Origin: Micromonospora sp. MH99
Lineage (GTDB): Bacteria; Actinomycetota; Actinomycetes; Mycobacteriales; Micromonosporaceae
Reading direction: 5' to 3'
NCBI RefSeq assembly: GCF_021442385.1
Contig: NZ_MUZA01000019.1
Location: forward strand, 31,347-95,346
Length of the DNA: 64,000 nucleotides
In this document: positions 54,529 to 63,404 of the stretch, piece after piece
Layout of the letters: each line of letters opens with the position of its first letter
How positions within the stretch are numbered: the first letter of the stretch is position 1
Program-made: the position numbers and the translations under genes
The notes under the pieces: model-generated
The model's input: the letters and a program-made list of their open reading frames with translations, nothing else
What the model was told of the DNA's origin: nothing
Database searches by the model: none

Positions 54529-54607
54529 TTGATCGACTCGGTTTCCATGAAGTCGGGGCGTCCCTGTGCCGGGGACGCCCCGACTTCCCGTAGACCGAGT
54601 CGATCAA
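54529..54607 (+). repeat. TTGATCGACTCGG-type palindromic repeat / terminator
   Basis: A 79-bp hairpin of about 36-bp arms, TTGATCGACTCGGTTTCC... against its near-inverse, 32 or so matching positions, and a 7-nt loop. It starts eight bases after the GT4 stop, so it can terminate it. Its TTGATC ends and the GGGGCGTCCC core mark it as an intergenic repeat element of the Micromonospora type. Confidence 0.75.
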
Positions 54608-54667
54608 GCCGTGCTGGCCACGCCTCGCTCCTCAGCGCCGGCCGGTCAGGCCTGCCAGAATGTGCGG

Positions 54668-55312
54668 ATGTCTCGTCCCGTTGACGCCCTCGATTCCGCC
54701 TTTCCGGTCGCCGCCGCCATCGCGCTGGACCTGATCCGGCGCCCCGAGGTGTCCGCGCAGTGGTCGAACCCGAGCGCCCTGCCGCACCTGTCCGTGGGTG
54801 CCCTGGCATGCCACCTCGGGCGGCAGGCCGTACGCGCGGCGGAACTGCTGCCGACACCCGCCGACCTGCCCACGCTGGACTCCGCCGACAACCACTACGA
54901 GCGGGCCGCCTGGGTCACCGAGGGCACGCCGGCCGCCGACGCGGTCGCCACGGGCTCGGACGAGGCCGACGCGCTGCGCGGCCCGGCAGACCTGCACGCC
55001 CGCTCCGGGGAGGCGCTGGCGAAGGTCAACGATCTGCTGTCGCGGGGCGCCGCCCTCGACGTCGTGCCGATCCCGTGGCAGGGCTGGTCCCTGCGCCGCG
55101 CCGACTTCCTGCTCACGCGCCAACTGGAGATCGTCGTGCACTCCGACGACCTCGCGGTCAGCGTCGGCGTACCCACGCCCGAGTTCCCGGCGGAGGTCTT
55201 CGACCCCGTACGCGACCTGCTGGTCCGCCTGGCCATCCGCCGGCACGGCCAGTCGGCGCTGATCGGGGCGCTGAGCCGCAGCGAGCGAGCCCGGGACATC
55301 TCCGCCTTCTGA
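54668..55312 (+). CDS. maleylpyruvate isomerase family mycothiol-dependent enzyme
   Basis: The ATG at 54668 gives 214 aa. The DinB/MDMPI four-helix signature is clear: LSVGALACHLGRQAVRAAELL (metal-binding His) and DFLLTRQLEIVVHSDDLAVSVG (His-x-x-Asp pair). These enzymes use mycothiol for isomerisation or conjugation. The substrate is unknown. It follows a terminator-like repeat and precedes a repeat-rich gap; no operon is seen. Confidence 0.82.
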   Translation: MSRPVDALDSAFPVAAAIALDLIRRPEVSAQWSNPSALPHLSVGALACHLGRQAVRAAELLPTPADLPTLDSADNHYERAAWVTEGTPAADAVATGSDEADALRGPADLHARSGEALAKVNDLLSRGAALDVVPIPWQGWSLRRADFLLTRQLEIVVHSDDLAVSVGVPTPEFPAEVFDPVRDLLVRLAIRRHGQSALIGALSRSERARDISAF

Positions 55313-55491
55313 CCCTCAACCTCCGACGCGTCCCACACGCCGCCCCGCCCCGGGCACGGTGTCCCCCGGCCCCTCCGGGTCCATTGTTCTCGTCCTGTCG
55401 ACCTGCCCCAGAAATGGGGCGGCCACCGGAAGCCAGAAGCGCGGACGCGTCACCGAAGCGCCGATCAGCGTCACCGAGAAGCCCACGGGTC

Positions 55492-55620
55492 GGGACCGCC
55501 CCTCGATCGACTCCAGTTCGCCGAAATTGGCCCGGGACCGCCCTTGATCGACTCCAGTCCGCCGAGATTGTGGTGTCCCGACGCCGTGTATACCGCGATA
55601 TCGGCGGACTGGAGGGATCA
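55492..55620. repeat. tandem and inverted CTCCAGT-CGCCGA repeats
   Basis: Copy A (55492-55529) and copy B (55534-55571) share GGGACCGCCC-[C/T]-[C/T]-GATCGACTCCAGT-[T/C]-CGCCGA, spaced 42 bp. The inverse of CTCCAGTCCGCCGA lies at 55601-55614, making a 14-bp perfect palindrome with copy B (55552-55565). Confidence 0.7.
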
Positions 55621-55700
55621 TCCGTGGGTCCAGCCCGACCAACCCGCCGAGCCATCCGTCGACGTGGCAGGCCGGAATCGGGCGCTCGAAGCCCACCATG

Positions 55701-55730
55701 CCCCGCCCCGCCCCGCCCCGCCCCGCCCCG
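55701..55730 (+). repeat. CCCCG pentanucleotide tandem repeat
   Basis: Six perfect CCCCG units in tandem, 30 bp, within the MITE-like element. Likely slippage-prone. Confidence 0.85.
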
Positions 55731-55954
55731 GCCCCGTCACGCCGCACCCCGCCGCGCCAAGCCGCACCCCGTCACGCCTCGCCTCGCCCCACCACGGAAC
55801 GCCCCCCTCCACGCCGCCGCCTCGCCCCATATCTGGGGCAGCTCGACAGGGGCCGAACCATGGACTCGGGGTACCGGTGGGAGGGCCACGGACCGCCACG
55901 CGAGCGGGCGGGCGGGTACGGCGCAGGCCGCCGGCCCGGATCGGGTCGGCGGCC

Positions 55955-56008
55955 TGCGGGCGGTGCGGGCGGTGCGGGCGGTGCGGGCGGTGCGGGCGGT
56001 GCGGGCGA
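55955..56008 (+). repeat. TGCGGGCGG 9-bp tandem repeat
   Basis: Five perfect copies of TGCGGGCGG and a sixth ending GA instead of GG, 54 bp. It lies 30 bp beyond the citrate synthase stop and could affect its transcript end. Confidence 0.8.
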
Positions 56009-56039
56009 TGCGGAGGTGCGCGGTGCGAAAGAGCGGAGG

Positions 56040-57323
<1,284 letters not shown>

Positions 57324-57488
57324 GTGGTTCCTCGCTTCGCCGGCAGATCTACGTTGAATTGCCTTCGCTTCTACCGTAATTGCGGCTCGGGGGACACTGC
57401 CCGCCGTGGTTCGGCGGTGAGGTATGCGTCACCCGATTCCCGACTGGGCCGCCGGGAAACCCACCCTCCCGCCAGCCGGGACGCCGGG

Positions 57489-59540
57489 TCAGGACAACGC
57501 GAGGCGTCGTAGCGTACCGTCCGCCGCGACCTGGTAGACGTCGAGCTGATTCGTGCCGGCGCGGAACAGCCGGTCGTCGGTGAGCAGCGCGGCGAAGCGG
57601 CGGCCGCCGGGGTCGGTCGGCACCACCGGGACCACCGCGCCGATCCGGCCGTTGACGGCGACGGCCAGGAGCGTGCCGTCCGGTATCGCGTCCGGCACGT
57701 CACCCCAGACCAGCGCCGGGAGGGTGCCGGTGTCCGGGTCGGTGGCCCGGAAGGCGGCCAGGTCGGCGACCTGGGCGCTGCCCCCGGTCGGGCCGGCGCG
57801 GACCTCGGTGCCCACCAGGGGGTGCGGTGTCGGCAGCGGCGGCGGGGTGGGCACGCCGCCGGGAAAGGTGACCACCTGCCCGGGGGTGTCGTAGAAGTGT
57901 TTCGTGGCGTCGGGGCGGGGGGCCTGCCGGGCGGAGCGGCCGTCGACGTGCCAGGGCAGGCGGATGCCGGCTTCGTCGGCGACCGTGGGCAGCAGATCGA
58001 CGTGTTCCCAGTTGCGGTCGTCCACCCGGCCGGTCTGCTGCCCGGGTTCCTTCACGAACATGGGCACCCACGCGACCTCGCCGGCGGCGGCCTTGATGGC
58101 GTCCATGCCCCGGCCCTGCGCGCCCGGATGGAAGCTCACCCCGTGGTCGGCGGTGACGACGACGAGGGCCTGGTCGTAGAGGCCGCTGGCACGCAGCGTC
58201 CGCAGGGTCTCCCCGATCAGCCGGTCGGTGTAGCCGAGCTGGGCGAGGTGCCGCTGGCGGGCCAGCTCGACCCAGCCCGCGCCGTCGTTCGGCAGGTCCT
58301 CCGGGGCGTCGTAGCGTGCGCCGGACGGCAGGTACGCCCACGGGGAGTGCGGCATCAGCAGGTGCAGGAAGTGCAGGGCGGGTCGGGGCTGCGGCTTCAG
58401 GCCGGCCAGGAAGCTGGTGAACCGGGCCGGCTGGTTGTCGTCGAGGCTGTCCCAGCGGAACTTCGGATCGGCGGGGACCGGCTCGGCGGCGTCCAGGCCG
58501 GCTTCGACGCGGGTCTGCTCCCGGTAGGAGTCCTCCGGGTCGACGCGGGTGTTCGTCGGCCCGGCGACCTGACCGAGCAGTTTGCCGGTCTCGCGGACCA
58601 GCACACCGAGGCCCTGTTCGGGTGCGACGGGCTGCTCGCACCGGCTGGGTGGGCAGAGTCGGGTGATGCTCTCCTGGGCCTGGATGTCGTACAGGCCGCC
58701 GAAGGCGGTGAACAGGTTGTCCGGGTACTGCGAGTAGTGCGGCGCTACCGCCCGCGCCGGGTAGCGGCCGGTGAGCATCGCCGGCAACGCGTTGGGCGTC
58801 CAGCCGCTGACTCCGGTGGCGTTGCGGTACCAGGTCGAGCCTGCCGCCAGCTCGGCGAAGTGCGGGAACCGCGCCGCGTCGATCCGGCCGTCGCCGCCGA
58901 GGAGGCTGACCAGCGGCAGCTCGTCGAGGATCAGCATGACCACCGGCGGGTGCACTGCCGCGCCCTGCGCGGTGCCGACGGCACCGCCGTCGCCGCGGGG
59001 CAGCACGACCGCCGAGGTGGGCGAGACGAACAGGAACAGCGCCACGAAGGCCACCGGTCCGGCGGCGGCCAGTCGCAGCGCGCGGCCGGGCGAGCGCCAC
59101 CGACGGTGGGCGGCCGCGCCGCCCAGACCGGCCAGACCGGCAAGCACCAGCAGGGGTACGCCCCGAAGCGGCGTCGTGTGCCGGCCCACCTGCACGGCGA
59201 GGGCGGCGAGCAGCAGCCCGACCAGCGTCGTGTGGGTGAGTGCGCGGGCGGTGCGGCCGGCCAGTCGGCTCAGTGCGCCGAGCAGCGCCACGGGCACGGT
59301 GGGCGCGAGGGCCACCAGGGCGACCAGCAGCAGGATCTGGCCGACGTCGGCGCGGTGAAAGAGGAAGAAGTCGGGGCTGCGGCCGAGTACGTCCAGCAGC
59401 GGCTGGGTGACGACCAGCCCGACCAGCGCCACGATCTCCAGCAGCCGGCCCAGCTCGCCGCGCCAGCCCCGGTCCCAGCGCCCGGGTGCCGGCGGGCCGG
59501 CGACGGGTCCCGACGGGTCGGCGACTGCCGGTTCAGCCAC
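57489..59540 (-). CDS. membrane-anchored sulfatase-fold (alkaline phosphatase superfamily) protein
   Basis: A 683-aa protein. About five hydrophobic segments occupy residues 25-170 (LGRLLEIVALVGLVVTQPLL, LLLVALVALAPTVPVALLGA). The outer catalytic domain follows: VVMLILDELPLVSLLGG (metal Asp), SGWTPNALPAMLTGRYP, HSPWAYLP and VVVTADHGVSFHPG. At the sulfatase formylglycine position the residue is Thr, as in LtaS-type phosphoglycerol transferases. So it probably transfers or hydrolyses a phospho group on an envelope glycan or lipid. It overlaps the methyltransferase upstream by eight bases. Confidence 0.75.
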   Translation of the reverse strand: MAEPAVADPSGPVAGPPAPGRWDRGWRGELGRLLEIVALVGLVVTQPLLDVLGRSPDFFLFHRADVGQILLLVALVALAPTVPVALLGALSRLAGRTARALTHTTLVGLLLAALAVQVGRHTTPLRGVPLLVLAGLAGLGGAAAHRRWRSPGRALRLAAAGPVAFVALFLFVSPTSAVVLPRGDGGAVGTAQGAAVHPPVVMLILDELPLVSLLGGDGRIDAARFPHFAELAAGSTWYRNATGVSGWTPNALPAMLTGRYPARAVAPHYSQYPDNLFTAFGGLYDIQAQESITRLCPPSRCEQPVAPEQGLGVLVRETGKLLGQVAGPTNTRVDPEDSYREQTRVEAGLDAAEPVPADPKFRWDSLDDNQPARFTSFLAGLKPQPRPALHFLHLLMPHSPWAYLPSGARYDAPEDLPNDGAGWVELARQRHLAQLGYTDRLIGETLRTLRASGLYDQALVVVTADHGVSFHPGAQGRGMDAIKAAAGEVAWVPMFVKEPGQQTGRVDDRNWEHVDLLPTVADEAGIRLPWHVDGRSARQAPRPDATKHFYDTPGQVVTFPGGVPTPPPLPTPHPLVGTEVRAGPTGGSAQVADLAAFRATDPDTGTLPALVWGDVPDAIPDGTLLAVAVNGRIGAVVPVVPTDPGGRRFAALLTDDRLFRAGTNQLDVYQVAADGTLRRLALS

Positions 59541-60963
59541 CCATCACCGCCCGGTAGAGCGTGCGGGTGCCCGAGGGCAGTTCCAGTCGGTCGGTGATCC
59601 GGCCCCGGGTCGCGAGGAGCCGTTCGAAGGTGTCGCGCCGGTAGTCCGGGAAGAGGCCGTCGGGCTTGTTGGCCAGCAGGCGGGTGGCCATCGGGTCGTC
59701 GGGGTGGACGAACTCCACCACCACGGCGCCGCCGGGTGCGCTCAGCCCGGCCAGCCAGTCGACGACCTCCGGCAGTGGCACGTTGCGGCCGATCGCCAGG
59801 TGGTGCACCAGGGCCAGAGCGAGCACGACGTCCGCCGACGCCCGCTGCGCGAAGCCGGCACGTTCGACGCCGCGCCAACCGCCACCGGGGGACGGGTCGG
59901 CCAGGTCGACGACCAGCGGCAGGATCCGTTGCTGCCCTTCGGAGCGCAGCGCCCGGTACAGCTCGTCGACCACTGCCGGGTCCTGCTCGACGGCCACCAC
60001 GTAGTCGGCGTGCCCGGCGGCGAGTCGGGCGTACCGGCCGTCGTTGGCGCCCAGGTCGAGCACCAGGCGCGGGCGGGCGGCGGCGGCGACCGCGGTGACC
60101 ACGAACTGCTCCTTGGCGACCCGGTCGCGCGCCGAGTAGCCGCAGGTGCGCTGGTAGTCCGACCAGTGGCTGCCCGACGGGCGGTGCTGCAGCCGGCGGA
60201 CGAGCTTCTCGATGCCGCGTACGGTGGCCGCCTGCAGGTCCCGGGAGTAGCCGGCGGCGCGGAGTTGGGCCTTCACGTCGCTGGTGCTGGCGGCGGCGTT
60301 GCGGTGCTGCATGGCGCCGTGCAGGTGCAGGTGGGTCAGGACGCCGGGGCGCAGCCGGCGGGTTCCGCCGAAGAGGGGGCGCAGTTGGTCGGCTTCGATG
60401 CCGTCGACCTGGGCGCGCAGCCAGGGCTGGAAGTCCACGCCCAGGTGGGCGGTGAGCAGCAGCGGGTAGAGCACGGTCTGGCAGAACTGCCGGTAGCCGG
60501 CCCACGGCTCCCCGTCGCGGACCGGCTCGAACGAGCCGATGTCGATGAAGACCGGTTTCGCGCCGCGCCACTGCAGGTTGTAGGCGGAGCCGTCCTTGGT
60601 GGTGAAGCCGTTGGCGAGGGCGGTACGCAGGATCTCCAGGTGCAGCAGCGCGGCGTCGCGCAGCATGCCGAAGGACCACTCGTACGGGTGGGAGACGAAC
60701 GGGATGCGCTCGTGGCGCAGCACCGCCGCCCACGGGGTGCCGGCCGCGTCGGGCACCAGCGTGGGCGGGGCGTCCTCGGTGGCGCAGACCTTGCCGGCCG
60801 AGACGAGCGTGGGAAAGAACGGGCTGGCCGCAAGGGTCCGCCAGTGCTCGGCTGCATGGGCGTCGAGCCCGCGCAGCACCTCGTCGCCGACGTGGAACAC
60901 CCGGTTGGCGGGGTCGCGGAAGGAGGCGGGCTCGGGGCGTACCCCGGTGGGTGAGGTAGTCAT
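59533..60963 (-). CDS. class I SAM-dependent methyltransferase
   Basis: A 476-aa protein. The C-terminal half holds a Rossmann methyltransferase, motif I VLDLGANDGRYARLAAG, acidic motif II (VVAVEQDPAVVD) and VVLALALVHHLAIGRN. The N-terminal 250 residues (GDEVLRGLDAHAAEHW, FIDIGSFEPVRDGEPWAGYRQF) form an extra domain seen in actinobacterial nodulation/envelope-type methyltransferases. It overlaps the sulfatase-fold gene and is 14 bp beyond the 49-aa gene, so all three form an operon. The substrate is probably an envelope glycan, inferred from the neighbour. Confidence 0.8.
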   Translation of the reverse strand: MTTSPTGVRPEPASFRDPANRVFHVGDEVLRGLDAHAAEHWRTLAASPFFPTLVSAGKVCATEDAPPTLVPDAAGTPWAAVLRHERIPFVSHPYEWSFGMLRDAALLHLEILRTALANGFTTKDGSAYNLQWRGAKPVFIDIGSFEPVRDGEPWAGYRQFCQTVLYPLLLTAHLGVDFQPWLRAQVDGIEADQLRPLFGGTRRLRPGVLTHLHLHGAMQHRNAAASTSDVKAQLRAAGYSRDLQAATVRGIEKLVRRLQHRPSGSHWSDYQRTCGYSARDRVAKEQFVVTAVAAAARPRLVLDLGANDGRYARLAAGHADYVVAVEQDPAVVDELYRALRSEGQQRILPLVVDLADPSPGGGWRGVERAGFAQRASADVVLALALVHHLAIGRNVPLPEVVDWLAGLSAPGGAVVVEFVHPDDPMATRLLANKPDGLFPDYRRDTFERLLATRGRITDRLELPSGTRTLYRAVMGG

Positions 60964-60977
60964 CGTCGCGGCGACCG

Positions 60978-61127
60978 CTACCGCTGGTCGGTGGGTTGCC
61001 GGCGGAACCGGTCGACCAGCCGTCGCCAGTAGAGCTTGGCGGCGACCGCGGCGCCGGCCACCCCGCCGACGACGGCCTGCACGATCAGGCTGCCGGATCC
61101 CGCGTCCAGGTAGGCCAGATGGATCAC
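60978..61127 (-). CDS. 49-aa small membrane protein
   Basis: Starts at GTG 61127 with AGGAG six bases upstream and ends at TAG 60978-60980. The protein (IHLAYLDAGSGSLIVQ, then AVVGGVAGAAVAAKLYW) has one hydrophobic helix and a basic, Arg-rich end. It is the first gene of the methyltransferase-sulfatase operon, with 14 bp to the next gene. It resembles small proteins that accompany this gene pair in related actinobacteria; the role is unknown. Confidence 0.7.
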   Translation of the reverse strand: MIHLAYLDAGSGSLIVQAVVGGVAGAAVAAKLYWRRLVDRFRRQPTDQR

Positions 61128-61307
61128 CGACCGCTCCTTCCCCTCGCCCGTCTCGACACCGGCGTCCCGGGAATACAGCGGTGAGGCTTTTAACCCAGAA
61201 AGCCGGACTTGTCCATCACCGTACGCTGCTCATCTGCGCCGTCGCGGCCACATCGGAGGACTCCCAGCCTGGCCACAGAAAGCGGCCCTCCTCGGTACGC
61301 TGCGAAG

Positions 61308-62165
61308 GTGCGCTGGACAGTCGTGGACGCGCCACTGGACTCCTCCGGCGCGCGACGCGGCGAGGAGCGGGCCCCGGCCGCCCTGCGCCGGGCCGGCCTG
61401 CTGGACGCGCTCACCGCTGACGACGACGGGCAGGTGGACGAGGCGTGGCTCCGCGACCCGGCCCGCGACCCGGCGAGCGGGGTGATCGGGGCCGTCGGCC
61501 TGGTCCGGGCCGGCGCGGCGCTGAGCAGCCGGGTCGCCGCACTGATCTCCGACGGACGTCGGCCGCTCGTGCTCGGCGGGGACTGCGCGATCCTGCCCGG
61601 CATCTGCCGGGGCCTGCCGCGCACGACCGAGCTGTGGTTCGTCGACGCCCATCCCGACTTCCTCGACGGCGCGACATCGCCGACCGGCGAGGCCGCCGAC
61701 ATGGACCTCTCGGTGGTCACCGGGCACGGCCCGGCGGCCGCGATCGGCGTCGACGAGGCCCTGCTCGACCCCGCACGGGTGCACCTGCTCGGGCACCGCC
61801 CGCCCTCGGACGACGATGGCCGGGTCGAGGCAGCCCGGATCGACGCGGCGATCCACCAGGTGCCCGCAGCCGACCTGGTGCGCCGGGGCGCGGGGGCGGT
61901 CGGGGCGGCCCTGGCGGCCGGCGGCGACGAGCCGGCCTGGCTGCACCTCGACCTGGACGCGGTGGACCCGCGCGACCTACCGGCGGTGACCTACCCCGAG
62001 CCGGACGGGCTGCGCTGGCCCGACCTGGCGGCGCTCGTCACCCCGCTGGCCCGCGCCGACCGGCTGCTCGGGATGAGCGTGACCGACCTGAACGCCGACG
62101 AGGACCCCGACGGGCGCCACGCGCGGCGCGTCGTCGAGGTCCTCGCGGACGTGCTGGCCGGCTGA
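61308..62165 (+). CDS. arginase/agmatinase-family protein
   Basis: The GTG at 61308 gives 285 aa. The metal-binding motifs are LVLGGDCAI (GGD-[H/C]), FVDAHPDF (DAHxD) and LHLDLDAVDPRDLP (DxDxxDP). The first motif has Cys where arginases have His, which may weaken one manganese site. It likely hydrolyses a guanidino or formimino group. No start-site ribosome signal is strong. It is divergent from the methyltransferase operon. Confidence 0.8.
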   Translation: MRWTVVDAPLDSSGARRGEERAPAALRRAGLLDALTADDDGQVDEAWLRDPARDPASGVIGAVGLVRAGAALSSRVAALISDGRRPLVLGGDCAILPGICRGLPRTTELWFVDAHPDFLDGATSPTGEAADMDLSVVTGHGPAAAIGVDEALLDPARVHLLGHRPPSDDDGRVEAARIDAAIHQVPAADLVRRGAGAVGAALAAGGDEPAWLHLDLDAVDPRDLPAVTYPEPDGLRWPDLAALVTPLARADRLLGMSVTDLNADEDPDGRHARRVVEVLADVLAG

Positions 62166-62174
62166 CCGGCCGCC

Positions 62175-63404
62175 TCAGCCCCGCCGGTGGTGCATGCCGA
62201 GGCGCAGCAGCACGAAGCGCAGCACTGTCGCGGCCAGGTTCGCGGCCACCAGGACTGCCAGCTCCACGGGCCGGGCGGGCACGGCGACGAGCCCGTGCAG
62301 CACCGCCAGCGCCCCGCTGGTCAGCGCCAGGCCGAGCGCGAACGCCAGCAGCCCCTGCGCGTGGTGACGACCGGCGTGCCGGCTGCCGGTGATGCCGAAC
62401 GTCAGCCGCCGGTTCGCAGCCGTGTTCGCCACCGCAGTCACCAGCAGGGCCAGCAGGTTCGCCGGCTGCGCCCCGAGCGCGCCCCGGGTGGCCACGAAGA
62501 GCAGCAGGTACGCCAGCGTGCTGGCCACCCCGACGGCGGCGAACCGGGTCAGTTGCCGGGGCAGCCCGACCGGCACCTGCGCCGGCGGCGCGGCCAGCGG
62601 CGCCCGGCCGAGCTGCGCGCGCAGCTCGGCCAGCGGCAGCGCGCCGGTCACCAGCGCCCGGCCGAGGCGGCCCATCCCCCGCAGGTCGGCCAGGGCGGTG
62701 GCGACGATGTCGACGCGGCTGTCCGGGTCGTCGACCCAGTCCACCGGCACCTCGTGGATGCGCAGCCCGGCCCGTTGGGCGAGCACCAGCAGCTCGGTGT
62801 CGAAGAACCAGCCGGTGTCGCGGACGTGCGGGAGCAGCCCGGCGGCCACGTCCGCGCGGATGGCCTTGAACCCGCACTGTGCGTCGGAGAACCGCGCCGC
62901 CAGCGCACCCCGCAGCAGCAGGTTGTAGGCCCGGGAGATCACCTCCCGTCTGGCGCCGCGCACCACCCGGGACGTACGCGCCAGCCGGGTGCCGATCGCC
63001 AGGTCGGAGTGGCCGGAGATGAGCGGCGCGACAAGCGGCAGCAGCGCCGCCAGATCGGTGGACAGGTCCACGTCCATGTACGCCAGCACCGGCGCGGACG
63101 ACGCGGACCACGCGGCGGACAGCGCCCGCCCCCGCCCCTTGGCGTCCAGGTGGCGTACGCCGACGCCGGGCAGCTCGGCGGCGAGCGCCTCGGCCACGGC
63201 CAGGGTGCCGTCCACGCTGGCGTTGTCGGCGACGGTGATCTGGAACGGGTACGGGAAGTGCTCGGTGAGGTGGGCGTGCAACCGGCGTACGCACGGGCCG
63301 AGGTCGGTCTCCTCGTTGTAGACCGGAATCACCACGTCCAGCACCGCACCGGCGCTGGAGGACCGGGTCTGGACGGCGGCACGGGGGCCACTGAGCGCGG
63401 TCAC
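62175..63404 (-). CDS. GT2 glycosyltransferase-GtrA fusion protein
   Basis: A 409-aa protein. Residues about 25-250 are a GT2 domain: LDVVIPVYNEETDLGPCV, the DxD-like VLAYMDVDLSTD and GFKAIRADVAAGLLPHVRDTGWFFDTELLVLA, as in dolichol-phosphate-glucose-type transferases. Residues about 275-400 are a GtrA domain of four membrane helices (RFAAVGVASTLAYLLLFVATR). It probably makes and flips a polyprenyl-phosphate sugar for envelope glycans. It overlaps the next gene by four bases (GTGA). Confidence 0.9.
   Translation of the reverse strand: MTALSGPRAAVQTRSSSAGAVLDVVIPVYNEETDLGPCVRRLHAHLTEHFPYPFQITVADNASVDGTLAVAEALAAELPGVGVRHLDAKGRGRALSAAWSASSAPVLAYMDVDLSTDLAALLPLVAPLISGHSDLAIGTRLARTSRVVRGARREVISRAYNLLLRGALAARFSDAQCGFKAIRADVAAGLLPHVRDTGWFFDTELLVLAQRAGLRIHEVPVDWVDDPDSRVDIVATALADLRGMGRLGRALVTGALPLAELRAQLGRAPLAAPPAQVPVGLPRQLTRFAAVGVASTLAYLLLFVATRGALGAQPANLLALLVTAVANTAANRRLTFGITGSRHAGRHHAQGLLAFALGLALTSGALAVLHGLVAVPARPVELAVLVAANLAATVLRFVLLRLGMHHRRG

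Larger units (their letters stand above)
55375..55869. repeat. candidate MITE-like element with 47-bp inverted ends
   Basis: Sequence 55375-55421 and the inverse of 55823-55869 match at 39 of 47 positions; the inner 28 bp (CCTGTCGA.CTGCCCCAG...) match at 26 of 28. The ends include a CTGCCCCAGA[A/T]ATGGGG hairpin. Between them are about 400 bp of noncoding repeats. No flanking target duplication was confirmed. Confidence 0.55.
55313..56039. other. repeat-rich intergenic region
   Basis: 727 bp with no gene that I support. It is bounded by inverted 47-bp repeats and includes two tandem GGGACCGCCC...CTCCAGT units, a CTCCAGTCCGCCGA palindrome, six CCCCG units and six TGCGGGCGG units, each listed. 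Several open frames in all directions are products of these repeats. Confidence 0.7.

Noticed and set aside
55955..56008. Tandem repeats considered as a CRISPR array
   Set aside because: Units are 9 bp with no spacers and there are no cas genes in the window.
57822..59597. 591-aa plus-strand open frame
   Set aside because: Shadow of the sulfatase-fold gene; composition is Gly/Arg/Gln-rich without domains.
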